Part shown: positions 8,427 through 17,070 of the stretch, one piece after another
How positions within the stretch are numbered: position 1 is the stretch's first letter
How the letters are laid out: every line of letters begins with the position of its first letter
Origin: Myxococcales bacterium
GTDB lineage: Bacteria > Myxococcota_A > UBA9160 > UBA4427
Assembly: GCA_012959805.1 (NCBI GenBank)
Contig: DUCN01000098.1
Location: 381,646 to 445,645 of the forward strand
DNA length: 64,000 nucleotides
Direction of reading: 5' to 3'
Program-made: the position numbers and the translations under genes
Notes under the pieces: generated by a model
Databases searched by the model: none
Told to the model about the DNA's origin: nothing
The model's input: only the letters and a program-made list of their open reading frames with translations

Positions 8427-10532
8427 ATGGCCTCAAACGCGTCCACCCGGGAGTCGACAGCAGAGTCGACAAACGAACAAAACATGCCCGTGACATCATC
8501 GGCGTCCGCTACGTCTGCTGCAAAGACCGAGCTGGCCGAAGCCACGCCCGCGCGCCCGGGTGCACGCCGCGCGAAAAGCAGCCGCACGAGCGGTAACGCT
8601 GTCGATTCTTCAGTTGACAAACCGCCCGCCGCGGCTGCGAAGAAGGCAGCCGCGAAGACCTCAAAGAAGACACCTAACAAGAAGACTTCGAAGCCTAGGG
8701 GAACGTCCGTTGGAAGCGAGCAGAAGAAGGCTCGCAATGGAAAGAAGGCTCGATCCTCCGGAGCGGTGGAGGCGTCCGCCACGCCGAACAAGAAAAAGAC
8801 GGAAGTCTCTCTTTTGGTCGATGAACTCCTGGTTTTGGATTCGGTCAAGAAGCTCCTCGAAGTGGGCCACGAGCGGGGCACGATCAACCGTCACGATCTT
8901 CGTCTCGCTTTCGAGGACAGCCGGCTCGGGAAGCAGGATTTTGAAGGGGTTCTTGCCCTGCTGCGTGAGGAAGACATTCCGCTCGCTCCACCCGATCCGC
9001 CGACCCAGTCAAGAGCTGAACCTGCGCGCCGCATGGCTGCGGACGACGGTGGAAGTTTCGATCCAGTCCGGGTTTATCTGCGAGAGATGGGGCAGGTTTC
9101 TCTTCTCACGCGCGCGGGCGAAGTTGAAATTGCCCAGCGAATCGAACTGGCGGTGGATGCTTATCTTGCCGCTCTGACTGGAAATTCATATTGCCTTCGT
9201 CGGATGGTTGAGGTCGGAGAATTCGTTCGCGTCGGCAAGCTCGAATTGAAAAAGGTCGTCGATGGTCTCGAAGACGAGGGTGCGCCTCCCGAAGAGGAGA
9301 CGCGCGAGAAGTTCCTCGCTGCAATGACGCAACTCGAAGCCATTGAGCGGAGTTTGATCGAGCGTCGCCAATCTCTTTTGACGGACACTATGAGTCGAGA
9401 CTATCGGGATGCCTGTGAAGTCGAAGTCGCAGAGCTTCACGAAGAGGCCGCGAAGATCATTCGTCGTCGGCGCATGACGCGGGAGCGCTACAACGAACTC
9501 GATCGTTGCCTGCATGAACTGCTCGAAAGTCATCATTTGCTCGACGAGCGCGCGACACAGATTGCTCAGCGCTTTGAACTTGAAACCAATGACTTCATCC
9601 TTCTCGCGGAGCATTCGAAAAAACGGAGCGCGGGCGGTAATCATGCACTCGATCGTTTGGGCGGTGATCCGGCTCCTATCCGTGAGGCGCTCGAACAAAT
9701 GGCGAGCCTTCAGGTTTTTCGAAGCCGCCTCGAAGACGAGTCAGACCTGGCTCTGGGTGAAGTCAAAGAGATCAGGGAACGAGTGGACGCCACGGCTCTC
9801 CGCGCACAAGAAGCCAAGAGCGAACTCATCGAGGCGAACCTTCGCCTCGTCGTTTCGATTGCCAAGAAGTACACGAACCGCGGCCTGCAATTTCTCGATC
9901 TCATTCAAGAGGGCAATATCGGCCTGATGAAGGCGGTCGATAAATTCGAATGGCGACGAGGCTACAAGTTCTCGACCTACGCGACGTGGTGGATTAGGCA
10001 AGCGATTACACGAGCGATTGCAGATCAGGCCCGCACGATTCGCATTCCCGTTCATATGATAGAGACCATTCACAAGCTGGTTCGCGCGACTCGCCAGCTG
10101 GTGCAGGTTCACGGCCGGGAACCCCAGCCCGAGGAACTCTCCGAGGCCCTCGAACTGCCACTCGAAAAAATCCAAATGGTTCTACAAATTGCGAATGATC
10201 CGATTAGTCTCGAAACTCCAGTAGGGAAAGAAGAAGAGGGGGTGCTCTCGGATTTCATCGCAGATCCAAACATCGTGAATCCGGCGGATGCTGTCATCCA
10301 ATCGAACCTGGCCGAACACACACGAGAATTGCTGGCGACGCTGGCCCCCCGAGAAGCAAGCGTGTTGCGCATGCGATTCGGCATCGGCGAACAAGCGAAT
10401 CGCACCCTCGAAGAAGTCGGTCAGGACTTTGACGTGAGCCGGGAGCGAATTCGTCAGATCGAAGCGAAAGCCTTGCGCAAGCTGCGCCATCCGAGCAGAA
10501 GCCGATCTTTGAAGGGTTTCCTCGACGGCTAA
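8427..10532 (+). CDS. rpoD: RNA polymerase primary sigma factor (sigma-70)
   Basis: This is the housekeeping sigma factor. The ATG at 8427 is chosen over an in-frame GTG at 8406 because AAGGAGG (8412-8418) stands 8 nt before it, giving 701 aa. Residues about 1-125 form a low-complexity Ala/Ser/Lys-rich tail. Region 1.1-like sequence follows, then region 1.2 ([16 protein letters not shown]) and a long non-conserved region. Region 2 is very clear ([34 protein letters not shown]), and region 4 ends in the [23 protein letters not shown]. It completes the rpsU-dnaG-rpoD order. Confidence 0.97.
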   Translation: MASNASTRESTAESTNEQNMPVTSSASATSAAKTELAEATPARPGARRAKSSRTSGNAVDSSVDKPPAAAAKKAAAKTSKKTPNKKTSKPRGTSVGSEQKKARNGKKARSSGAVEASATPNKKKTEVSLLVDELLVLDSVKKLLEVGHERGTINRHDLRLAFEDSRLGKQDFEGVLALLREEDIPLAPPDPPTQSRAEPARRMAADDGGSFDPVRVYLREMGQVSLLTRAGEVEIAQRIELAVDAYLAALTGNSYCLRRMVEVGEFVRVGKLELKKVVDGLEDEGAPPEEETREKFLAAMTQLEAIERSLIERRQSLLTDTMSRDYRDACEVEVAELHEEAAKIIRRRRMTRERYNELDRCLHELLESHHLLDERATQIAQRFELETNDFILLAEHSKKRSAGGNHALDRLGGDPAPIREALEQMASLQVFRSRLEDESDLALGEVKEIRERVDATALRAQEAKSELIEANLRLVVSIAKKYTNRGLQFLDLIQEGNIGLMKAVDKFEWRRGYKFSTYATWWIRQAITRAIADQARTIRIPVHMIETIHKLVRATRQLVQVHGREPQPEELSEALELPLEKIQMVLQIANDPISLETPVGKEEEGVLSDFIADPNIVNPADAVIQSNLAEHTRELLATLAPREASVLRMRFGIGEQANRTLEEVGQDFDVSRERIRQIEAKALRKLRHPSRSRSLKGFLDG

Positions 10533-10574
10533 TGGCTCGTGGCGGCTAACGGCTCCCGGAACGGCTAAAGGCTT
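10526..10574 (+). repeat. Three 13-bp direct repeats at the rpoD stop
   Basis: CGGCTAATGGCTC (10526-10538), CGGCTAACGGCTC (10543-10555) and CGGCTAAAGGCTT (10562-10574) differ only at position 8 and the last base. The rpoD stop codon TAA lies inside the first copy, and each copy contains a TAA. Spacing is 17 and 19 bp. The function is unknown; replication slippage is a plausible origin. Confidence 0.7.
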
Positions 10575-10639
10575 TCTACCCGGGCTCTTCGCGCCGCTGC
10601 CGCTTATTCCCGAAGCGTGAGCGGTGAAGTACGGAAGGC

Positions 10640-11986
10640 CTAACAGGGAGCGCCGACGCGGTCTTGCCAGGACTTGAAGTCTCGGTATCCGACCGCCTTT
10701 TGTCGCGATGCGACTCTTTCCAGTAGTGCCTTCGCGGCGTCCGGGCTCGGGTGAACGGCTCCGTCGAGGCTCGCTGCAATCTGATCGGCGGTCTCGGCTG
10801 CTGCGTCTTTTCCGGCGCGGGCCTCGGCCAGTTCGGTCGCATCGCCTTCGCCGACACCGAGATAGGCTTCGATCGCCGCACGGCTGACTTGGGTCGCGTG
10901 CTTGCGCGAGGCTACGATATTGCCTTTGCCCGTTACCACATTGCCGACTGAAAAGACGGTTGGGTAGCCTTCGAGGCGACCGATGTCCCAGTCCTTGAAG
11001 TCGAAGAGCTCGCCGCTCATGTTGATGCCTTTGATCGGTTCGGGAATCGATCCAATCGAACTTACGATGGACGGGGCCCGAGCCTCGAAGATTTCGTCCT
11101 GCATCACGACACGGCCATTCTCGATCTTCGTCCGACGAAATCGCAAGCCGACCAGATGGCCATCCTCGACCAGCAGTCCATCGGGTGCGCAAAGACTCTC
11201 GATCGTAAAGCGATATTTGTCGGTCGCCTTGTCGAGCATGCGCCGTCGCCCCGCTTCGACCTTCGCAATGCGCGCAGCGTCCGCTCCCTCTGGCGCACTC
11301 ATGAGGGGCATGTCTTCGACCCGCCGCCGGTAATAGATGGTCGCGCCGGAGATCCCGAGATCGTCCCATGTTAGGTCATGCTTTGCGAGGGTCTTGGGGA
11401 TTCCCTTGACTTCGAGTTCGAGGAGATCGGTCTCGATGCCGCGTTCGGCCAAGGCCTTAATCGTTAGTTCGAGGGTATGAATCTTGGCGACATCGATCGA
11501 TGCGAGTCCACCGCCGACGATCATCGCTCCGTCGTGAACCGTGTACGAGGATTCTGCCAGGTCGCCGCGTTCCGCATGGTTGAATGCGATGACGAATGAG
11601 TTCTGGTAGACGAGGCCTTTGTCGATGAACTCATCGGCGCCCTCGATGGGCAGCGAGCGATCTCGCCACGCCCCGTTGGCCAACACCACCGCGGAGAAGC
11701 CCCAATCGTTGACCAGCTCGGCAAAGTCGATGTTGACGCCGATCTTCGTATCGGGAACGAAGGACACTCCCGGCTTCGAGAGCTTCTCGTCGATGATTCT
11801 ATATTCCTTGGTGCGCAGCGCTTCGTGCCAGCGCGGTAGACCATCTTCGATCTTCCCGTAGGGTCGCGAATTCTGTTCGAATACGACCACCGTGACGCCG
11901 CGATCCGCCAACCGACTGGCCACCTCCGCGCCCGCCGTCGCCCCTCCGATCACCGCTACGAAATGCTCACTCGCGTCTTCTGTCAT
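10640..11986 (-). CDS. FAD/NAD(P)-dependent oxidoreductase (pyridine nucleotide-disulfide family)
   Basis: The 448-aa flavoprotein has two Rossmann folds. The N-terminal FAD-binding segment is VAVIGGATAGAEVASRLADRG, followed by an acidic residue at the strand end (VVVFEQN). A second dinucleotide motif is GAMIVGGGLASIDVAKI. The FAD C-terminal motif GYPTVFSVGNVVTGKGN is also present. The arrangement resembles glutamate synthase small-chain and ferredoxin-NADP reductase-type proteins. No redox-active CxxC pair or Fe-S ligands are evident, so the electron partner is unknown. It converges with rpoD and diverges from the tRNA gene. Confidence 0.8.
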   Translation of the reverse strand: MTEDASEHFVAVIGGATAGAEVASRLADRGVTVVVFEQNSRPYGKIEDGLPRWHEALRTKEYRIIDEKLSKPGVSFVPDTKIGVNIDFAELVNDWGFSAVVLANGAWRDRSLPIEGADEFIDKGLVYQNSFVIAFNHAERGDLAESSYTVHDGAMIVGGGLASIDVAKIHTLELTIKALAERGIETDLLELEVKGIPKTLAKHDLTWDDLGISGATIYYRRRVEDMPLMSAPEGADAARIAKVEAGRRRMLDKATDKYRFTIESLCAPDGLLVEDGHLVGLRFRRTKIENGRVVMQDEIFEARAPSIVSSIGSIPEPIKGINMSGELFDFKDWDIGRLEGYPTVFSVGNVVTGKGNIVASRKHATQVSRAAIEAYLGVGEGDATELAEARAGKDAAAETADQIAASLDGAVHPSPDAAKALLERVASRQKAVGYRDFKSWQDRVGAPC

Positions 11987-12065
11987 TCAGCGGATTCTCG
12001 CAGTTCGCCGGCCCATGAACAACGACCCCACCACCCTCATCGACTCACGCTAGAATCCAATCGGA

Positions 12066-12141
12066 GGGCCTGTAGCTCAGTGGTTAGAGCAACCGGCTCA
12101 TAACCGGACGGTCCCTGGTTCAAGTCCAGGCAGGCCCACCA
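12066..12141 (+). tRNA. tRNA with CAU anticodon, probably tRNA-Ile2 (lysidine-modified)
   Basis: The 76-nt cloverleaf has encoded CCA. The acceptor stem GGGCCTG/CAGGCCC is perfect. The D arm is GCTC-AGTGGTTA-GAGC, the anticodon loop is CTCATAA, and the T arm is CCTGG-TTCAAGT-CCAGG. One A-A mismatch sits at the top of the anticodon stem. The D arm and T loop closely resemble E. coli tRNA-Ile2(CAU) rather than elongator tRNA-Met, so the CAU would be read as k2C-AU by TilS. An elongator Met tRNA cannot be excluded by eye. TAGAAT at 12051-12056 could be its -10 box. Confidence 0.9.
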
Positions 12142-12554
12142 CCCTCCGCACAGCACAAAGCGACGTCAGTCGCGTCAGTCAAAGTCATGGGGTCTCCGCT
12201 TCGCCGGACCAACCGTCCGTTCCACCCCGTAGCCTCATCCCGGATACCAAATCCACCCGCTCCACTACCCGGGTGCTCATCTCGGATACCCCATGCGCCC
12301 GCCCCCCCCTCCCGAGCCATCAGCTCAAGCGAGCGCAGTGGGCGTCTAAAAAGAAAAGAGCCCATTCCTCACGGAATGGGCTCTGGGATCAGCCAGTGTG
12401 CGTTCTGTCTGTTCCCGCACGGATACTGAAGGGAGATGAGTTCACAATTGCGGTTAATGAACTCAAATTCAGAACATCACAGCGCTCGAAAAACGCAATA
12501 AATACAGTGGGCTAACGGAAGAGTTGCGTAATGCCCTCAGCCGACCGACTGTTC
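12142..12554. other. Gene-free 413-nt stretch with a minus-strand terminator and possible small RNA
   Basis: No protein gene is supported here. It contains the strong minus-strand terminator at 12348-12384. Upstream of that, in the minus direction, is another inverted repeat, GAGTTCA (12438-12444) with TGAACTC (12458-12464), in a locally AT-richer stretch (12430-12515). The stretch could be the 3' UTR of the DUF2846 lipoprotein gene or a separate small transcript. Confidence 0.4.
12348..12384 (-). terminator. Rho-independent terminator, minus strand
   Basis: AGAGCCCATTCC (12357-12368) and GGAATGGGCTCT (12373-12384) form a perfect 12-bp stem with a 4-nt loop. On the minus strand the stem is followed by TTTTCTTTTT (complement of 12348-12357), the classic U-tract. 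It points away from the DUF2846 gene, whose stop lies about 170 nt upstream. Confidence 0.9.
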
Positions 12555-13127
12555 TCACAATCCCGCTGAATCACGTGTCCTGCGCCGTGTCGTCCCCTCG
12601 AGGATTGGCATCGCGCTCTTTGCCGAAATCGGCACGATAAAGACGTTCTCGCTTGCCGTGCCACTGGGGCGGCCTGCGATTTCGAGTTGTCTTGTGGGCG
12701 GGACATTTCTCGCGGAGAGGCGGACGGAAATTTCGAGGTAACCGGTTTCGCCGGGGGACAGTCGGATCTGATGGCTGTTCCATCCCCAGGCGAGGAACGC
12801 GAATCCGCGCAAGTCCGCACGGATGATGTGGCTTCCGGCGCCTAGCAGAATCGTTTCGTATTCGTGGTTGCGGAGCTGGCCGAGTTCCCGGCCGTCGACC
12901 GTAATGCGGACGGATGCAGCGGAAGCCTGGCGATCTGCACGGTATAGGATCAGGCGGGTGCGATGGTCGGGCGGATCCTCGGGAACGCTAAATGGCGGGC
13001 CCGGTGGCGTTGCCGCGCACCCAAGAAAGCCCACGATGAGCATCCCAAGAATCAACCGCGCGAGGGGCCGGCGACGCCGGGCACGATGGGGGAGAGTGGC
13101 TGCGCTTCTACGGGTTTCTCGAGGCAT
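12555..13127 (-). CDS. DUF2846-like lipoprotein
   Basis: The 190-aa protein has a very basic N-terminus (HRARRRRPLAR), a hydrophobic stretch and the lipobox GFLGC, so it is probably lipid-anchored after residue 36. The mature part contains RLILYRADRQASAASVRITVDGRELGQL and GSHIIRADLRG. This matches the DUF2846/PEGA-like pattern of a beta-sandwich carrying a displayed 'VDG' turn. No enzymatic residues are evident. A shorter start at the internal Met just before the lipobox is possible but would give too short a signal peptide. It is divergent from the TPR-zincin gene. Confidence 0.65.
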   Translation of the reverse strand: MPRETRRSAATLPHRARRRRPLARLILGMLIVGFLGCAATPPGPPFSVPEDPPDHRTRLILYRADRQASAASVRITVDGRELGQLRNHEYETILLGAGSHIIRADLRGFAFLAWGWNSHQIRLSPGETGYLEISVRLSARNVPPTRQLEIAGRPSGTASENVFIVPISAKSAMPILEGTTRRRTRDSAGL

Positions 13128-13302
13128 TCCGGTTGGTCAAGATAGCGCCGGGTTCTGGCCGAGGCCTAAACGATCCCCGAGGGCCAATGATGTCTCTCTC
13201 TCGAGACGCGACAGGGCCGATTGGGGGGCTACGCTACGCTGCCGATTTTGGGGTCGCGGACGCTTCCTGGGTTGGCGGCGACTGATCGAAGCTGTGAGGA
13301 CG

Positions 13303-14376
13303 ATGCGTAAAGACAAGGATCGCTACTGGGATTGTCTTGACCAGGCGATGGAGGCATCGCACGGCGGACGCATCGAGGAGGCGCTGGCCTGGCTGGATGA
13401 GGCTCTGCGGGTTCATCCCGAAGGCGCAGAAGCCCATAATGGGCGCGGCGAAATTCTCTGGGACGATGGCCGAATCGACGAGGCGCTGATCGAATTCGAT
13501 CGCGCGACGCTGGCGGATGGGAAATTCACGGCAGCGCATCTGAATCGAATCGAACTCTTGATCGAAGAGCTCGGCGAATTCGCGACTGCGGTTCGGCTGG
13601 CCGACGAACTTCTGGCGGGTCGGACTGAACTACCCCGACCCGATCGTCCGCTCCAGGCCGAGGTCTACTACCTGAAGAGCAAGGCCCTCTTCTATCAGGA
13701 CGATCTCGAAGGCGCACTCTTCCTGGTTCGGCGGGCAGCGAAGGCCGGCGGCGAAATTGGACTCTATTGTGCGTTCGAAGGGCAGGCGCTCTTTGAGTTG
13801 GGCTCGTACGCCGAGGCCAAGCGCGTACTCGAACGAGGGATCGCGATCGACCCGGATGCCGCGCATACGCTTTATCACCTCGGACTGGTCCTCGAGCGGC
13901 TCGAAGACGGCGGCGATGAATCGGGATCGATCCCCGTTGGCATCGAAACCTCGGCGCAGGCGTTTTCCCGAGCGAACTCCCTCGAACCCCAACAGTTTCC
14001 GCTGCCTATCGATCTTGATGATTCAGGGTTCTTGGCAGCCGTGGATGCGGCGATCGCGAATCTCCCACGCTCGATCCGCGAAAAAATTGAGGGTGTTAGT
14101 TTGCAGATCGAAGATTTTCCGAATCTCGATCTAGTTCGCGGCGAACGCATCTCGCCTCAGACCCTCGGTCTCTTCATGGGCATTCCACGAACCGAGGCGC
14201 TCGCAGCAGACCAACCCCTCGATCTGGATCGGATTCTGCTGTTCAAGAAGAATCTCGAAAAGATCTGTCAGGACGAAGAGGACCTGATCGATCAGATCCA
14301 GATTACGCTCCGACATGAAGTCGGCCACTATCTCGGACTCGACGAAGATGATCTGGAGCGTCTTGGCCTCGCGTGA
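13303..14376 (+). CDS. TPR-repeat protein with C-terminal minimal zincin (HExxH) domain
   Basis: The 357-aa protein has an N-terminal TPR array of at least four helical pairs (for example RIEEALAWLDEALRVHPEGAEAHN and GSYAEAKRVLERGIAIDPDAAHTLYHLG). The last roughly 110 residues match the minimal gluzincin family, ending in HEVGHYLGLDEDDLERLGL with HExxH at residues 338-342. The family is thought to be a zinc metalloprotease, but substrates are unknown. The frame is open well upstream, overlapping the divergent lipoprotein gene. The ATG at 13303 is chosen because TPR homology starts there, although its Shine-Dalgarno is poorly placed and a GTG at 13294 is an alternative. It ends 3 nt before glcD. 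Confidence 0.75.
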   Translation: MRKDKDRYWDCLDQAMEASHGGRIEEALAWLDEALRVHPEGAEAHNGRGEILWDDGRIDEALIEFDRATLADGKFTAAHLNRIELLIEELGEFATAVRLADELLAGRTELPRPDRPLQAEVYYLKSKALFYQDDLEGALFLVRRAAKAGGEIGLYCAFEGQALFELGSYAEAKRVLERGIAIDPDAAHTLYHLGLVLERLEDGGDESGSIPVGIETSAQAFSRANSLEPQQFPLPIDLDDSGFLAAVDAAIANLPRSIREKIEGVSLQIEDFPNLDLVRGERISPQTLGLFMGIPRTEALAADQPLDLDRILLFKKNLEKICQDEEDLIDQIQITLRHEVGHYLGLDEDDLERLGLA

Positions 14377-14379
14377 ATC

Positions 14380-15828
14380 ATGAGTGTTGCCCCGGAAGCG
14401 CTGATCGATCGCTTGATCGAGATCGTTGGATCAGAAAATTGTCTGGCGCGCGAAGGCGAACTCTTCGTTTATGAATGTGATGGGCTGACGCTCGATCCGC
14501 AGCGACCGATCGCGGTGCTACTGCCGGCGACGACGAATGAAGTGGCAGAGATCGTTCGAGCTTGTCGAGAATTCGATATCGCATTTGTTCCGCGCGGTGC
14601 GGGAACCGGCCTTTCCGGAGGCGCACACGCGACCGAGAATTCGGTCTTGATCGAATGTTCCCGAATGAATCGGATTTTTGAGATTGATGCGGAAGATCGC
14701 TTCGCCGTCGTCGGTCCTGGCGTCGTCAACGCGGAACTCTCGACTGCGGTGGCTGATCTCGGTCTCTTCTATGCGCCGGATCCTTCGAGTCAACAGGCCT
14801 GCACGATCGGTGGGAACGTCGCGGAGAATTCCGGCGGCCCGCATACCTTGAAATACGGTACGACAACCAATCATATTCTGGCTCTCGAGATGGTGCTTCC
14901 GGACGGACGAATCGTGCGATTCGGAAATCGCGTGGGCGAAGCGTCGGGATTCGATCTGGTGGGTGCGATCGTTGGGAGTGAAGGGACGCTTGGGATCGTG
15001 ACGGAGGTGACCGTCCGACTGACGAGAATTCCCGAAGCGGTCGAGACGCTGCTTGCCATTTTCGATGATGTCGTCTCAGCATGTCGCGCCGTCGGTCGAA
15101 TTATTCGCAGCGGACTCGTCCCCGCAGCTCTCGAGATTGTCGATCGCCGAACGATCGAGGCGGTCGAAGCGAGTGTCTACGCGGCGGGTCTTCCAACGAC
15201 GGCAGGCGCGGTGTTGATCATCGAACTCGATGGCGATCCCGTTTGCATGGATGAAGAAATGCGCAGTATTCGAGAATCCTGCGATGCGGAGGGGTGTCAG
15301 ACCATCGAACGGGCCCGAGATGATGCGGAGCGCAAGCGATTCTGGCGGGCGCGAAAAGGGGCATTTGGAGCCATGGGACGTCTGGCGCCCGATCTTTACG
15401 TCCACGACGCGGTAGTGCCGCGGGTTCACCTGCCGGCGATTCTTGAGAAGGTCGGTGAAATTTGTGACCGACATCGACTCAAACTTGCGAACGTCTTTCA
15501 CGCCGGGGATGGGAATCTCCATCCCAATATTTGTTTCGATCGTCGTGATGCGGATGAGCTTGCTCGGGTGATTCGTGCGGGCGAGGAAATCCTTGAGGCT
15601 TGTGTTGCGGTGGGGGGAGTGATTTCAGGCGAGCATGGAATCGGCGTCGAAAAACGTGATTACCTGCATCTGGTTTTCGGCGAGGCGGATCTCGAACCGA
15701 TGTATCGCTTGCGCGAGGCTTTCAATCCCGACGGTGTCTGCAACCCGGGGAAGATCATTCCGACGACACGTTTCTGCGTCGAGTCGAATCCGAAGGCGCG
15801 AGGCTATGACGCGGTGCCGATCGAATGA
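14380..15828 (+). CDS. glcD: Glycolate oxidase subunit GlcD (FAD-linked)
   Basis: GlcD is the catalytic FAD subunit of glycolate dehydrogenase, which oxidises glycolate (and D-lactate) to glyoxylate and passes electrons to the membrane. The 482-aa product has a PCMH-type FAD domain (VPRGAGTGLSGGA, GGNVAENSGGPHTLKYG, GSEGTLGIVTEVTV). The FAD-oxidase C-terminal domain includes NVFHAGDGNLHPN and SGEHGIGVEKRD. It sits first in a glcD-glcE-glcF unit; its stop overlaps the glcE start by 4 nt. Confidence 0.93.
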   Translation: MSVAPEALIDRLIEIVGSENCLAREGELFVYECDGLTLDPQRPIAVLLPATTNEVAEIVRACREFDIAFVPRGAGTGLSGGAHATENSVLIECSRMNRIFEIDAEDRFAVVGPGVVNAELSTAVADLGLFYAPDPSSQQACTIGGNVAENSGGPHTLKYGTTTNHILALEMVLPDGRIVRFGNRVGEASGFDLVGAIVGSEGTLGIVTEVTVRLTRIPEAVETLLAIFDDVVSACRAVGRIIRSGLVPAALEIVDRRTIEAVEASVYAAGLPTTAGAVLIIELDGDPVCMDEEMRSIRESCDAEGCQTIERARDDAERKRFWRARKGAFGAMGRLAPDLYVHDAVVPRVHLPAILEKVGEICDRHRLKLANVFHAGDGNLHPNICFDRRDADELARVIRAGEEILEACVAVGGVISGEHGIGVEKRDYLHLVFGEADLEPMYRLREAFNPDGVCNPGKIIPTTRFCVESNPKARGYDAVPIE

Positions 15829-17066
15829 GCTCAACTGGGGGCGCTTCGAATTCTGGCTCTGGATTGAGCACGAACGCATCCAGCGATCGCGTCGAGATTC
15901 CTGGTGCGGTGCTTGAGCATCTTCATTCGCCGACGACTCCAGACGATGTGGCGGAGTTCGTCCGACAGGCGTCAAAGGATGAGACGGGTCTACTCATCGC
16001 TGGCGGCCGCACGCGACTGCATTGGGCGAATCCCGCACGCAACATTTCGACGGGTCTGTGTCTTCGTGGTCTATCGGGCATCCGGGAATTCGAACCCGAA
16101 GAGGGCGTGATTCAGGTGTGGGCGGGAACCTCGATTCGAGCCATTGGGGAAATTGCGAACGCAGAAGGTTGGGAACTCGCCCTCGATCCGCCGGGTGGGA
16201 CTTCGACGATTGGCGGCACGATCGCAAGTGCGGCCACCGGCCCGCGTGCGCATGCCTTTGGCCGGGTGGCCGACGTCATTCTTGGCTTGGATGTCGTTGG
16301 TGCCGACGGCGTTCGATCGAAATGTGGGGGACGCGTCGTCAAGAATGTGACGGGGTACGACATGGCCAAGCTCTATTGCGGATCGTTTGGATCCCTGGCT
16401 GTTATTTGTGGTGCATGGCTGAGGCTGCGGCCTGTGCCAGTGGTTCGCGAGGCTTATGTTGTGAGCGTGGAGCCGGCGGCAGCCAACTTCGAGATGATTC
16501 GTTTGAAAGGGCTCGGCCGGACGGTTCGTGCACTCATCTGGACGGAGAGTCCGGGCGATGAAGGCAGACGGACCGAGGCCGCAAACGAGGCAAGGCTCGT
16601 CGTCGAGTTTGCCGGCAGCCCAGAAGGCGTCGCGTATGACCGCGAGCAGTTCGCTTCGGGTCTGGATCTAGAAGCTGTGCCGCTTGAGCGCGTGGATGCC
16701 CTGGCTGACGATCGGTTGGTCGTCGGGAAAGATCCGATTGCCATTCGTGTTCGCGTGCTCGCTTCGAAATGTGGAGAGATGGTGAGAATGCTGTTGGATC
16801 TCGGATTCTCGATTTCAGCCGATGCGGGCATTGGTGTCATTCATGCGCGAGGCCGTCTCGATCAATCCTCCGCTCTACTCGAAATCCGGCGACGGGCCAG
16901 AGGTTTCGGTGGCCTGGTATTTGTCGAGAGGCTTCCCGAAGACTGGCGTGACGACGTGGACGTCTTTGACGATTCGGGTGATGGCGCATTGGCCGCATCG
17001 GTCTTGAAGGATCGTTTTGATCCCGGGAGGATCTTGAATCCTGGCCGGTTCGCGGGGAGAGTCTGA
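15825..17066 (+). CDS. glcE: Glycolate oxidase subunit GlcE (FAD-binding)
   Basis: GlcE is the second flavin-binding subunit of the glycolate dehydrogenase complex. The 413-aa product has one PCMH FAD domain: LIAGGRTRLHWANP, ALDPPGGTSTIGGTIASAATGPRAHAFGRVADVI and VKNVTGYDMAKLYCGSFGSLAVI. It lacks the complete oxidase C-terminal domain of GlcD, as expected for GlcE. The Ser/Gly-rich first 25 residues are not conserved. The start overlaps glcD and glcF follows 4 nt later. Confidence 0.9.
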   Translation: MSSTGGASNSGSGLSTNASSDRVEIPGAVLEHLHSPTTPDDVAEFVRQASKDETGLLIAGGRTRLHWANPARNISTGLCLRGLSGIREFEPEEGVIQVWAGTSIRAIGEIANAEGWELALDPPGGTSTIGGTIASAATGPRAHAFGRVADVILGLDVVGADGVRSKCGGRVVKNVTGYDMAKLYCGSFGSLAVICGAWLRLRPVPVVREAYVVSVEPAAANFEMIRLKGLGRTVRALIWTESPGDEGRRTEAANEARLVVEFAGSPEGVAYDREQFASGLDLEAVPLERVDALADDRLVVGKDPIAIRVRVLASKCGEMVRMLLDLGFSISADAGIGVIHARGRLDQSSALLEIRRRARGFGGLVFVERLPEDWRDDVDVFDDSGDGALAASVLKDRFDPGRILNPGRFAGRV

Positions 17067-17070
17067 GCCC

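Noticed and set aside
10182..11369. A 395-codon minus-strand open frame overlapping the FAD oxidoreductase and rpoD
   Set aside because: It is a shifted frame of the oxidoreductase gene and antisense to rpoD; both of those have strong motifs.
12066..12141. Elongator or initiator tRNA-Met
   Set aside because: The CAU anticodon fits, but the D arm and T arm match the tRNA-Ile2 type better; initiator features (unpaired 1-72, three G-C pairs before the loop) are absent.
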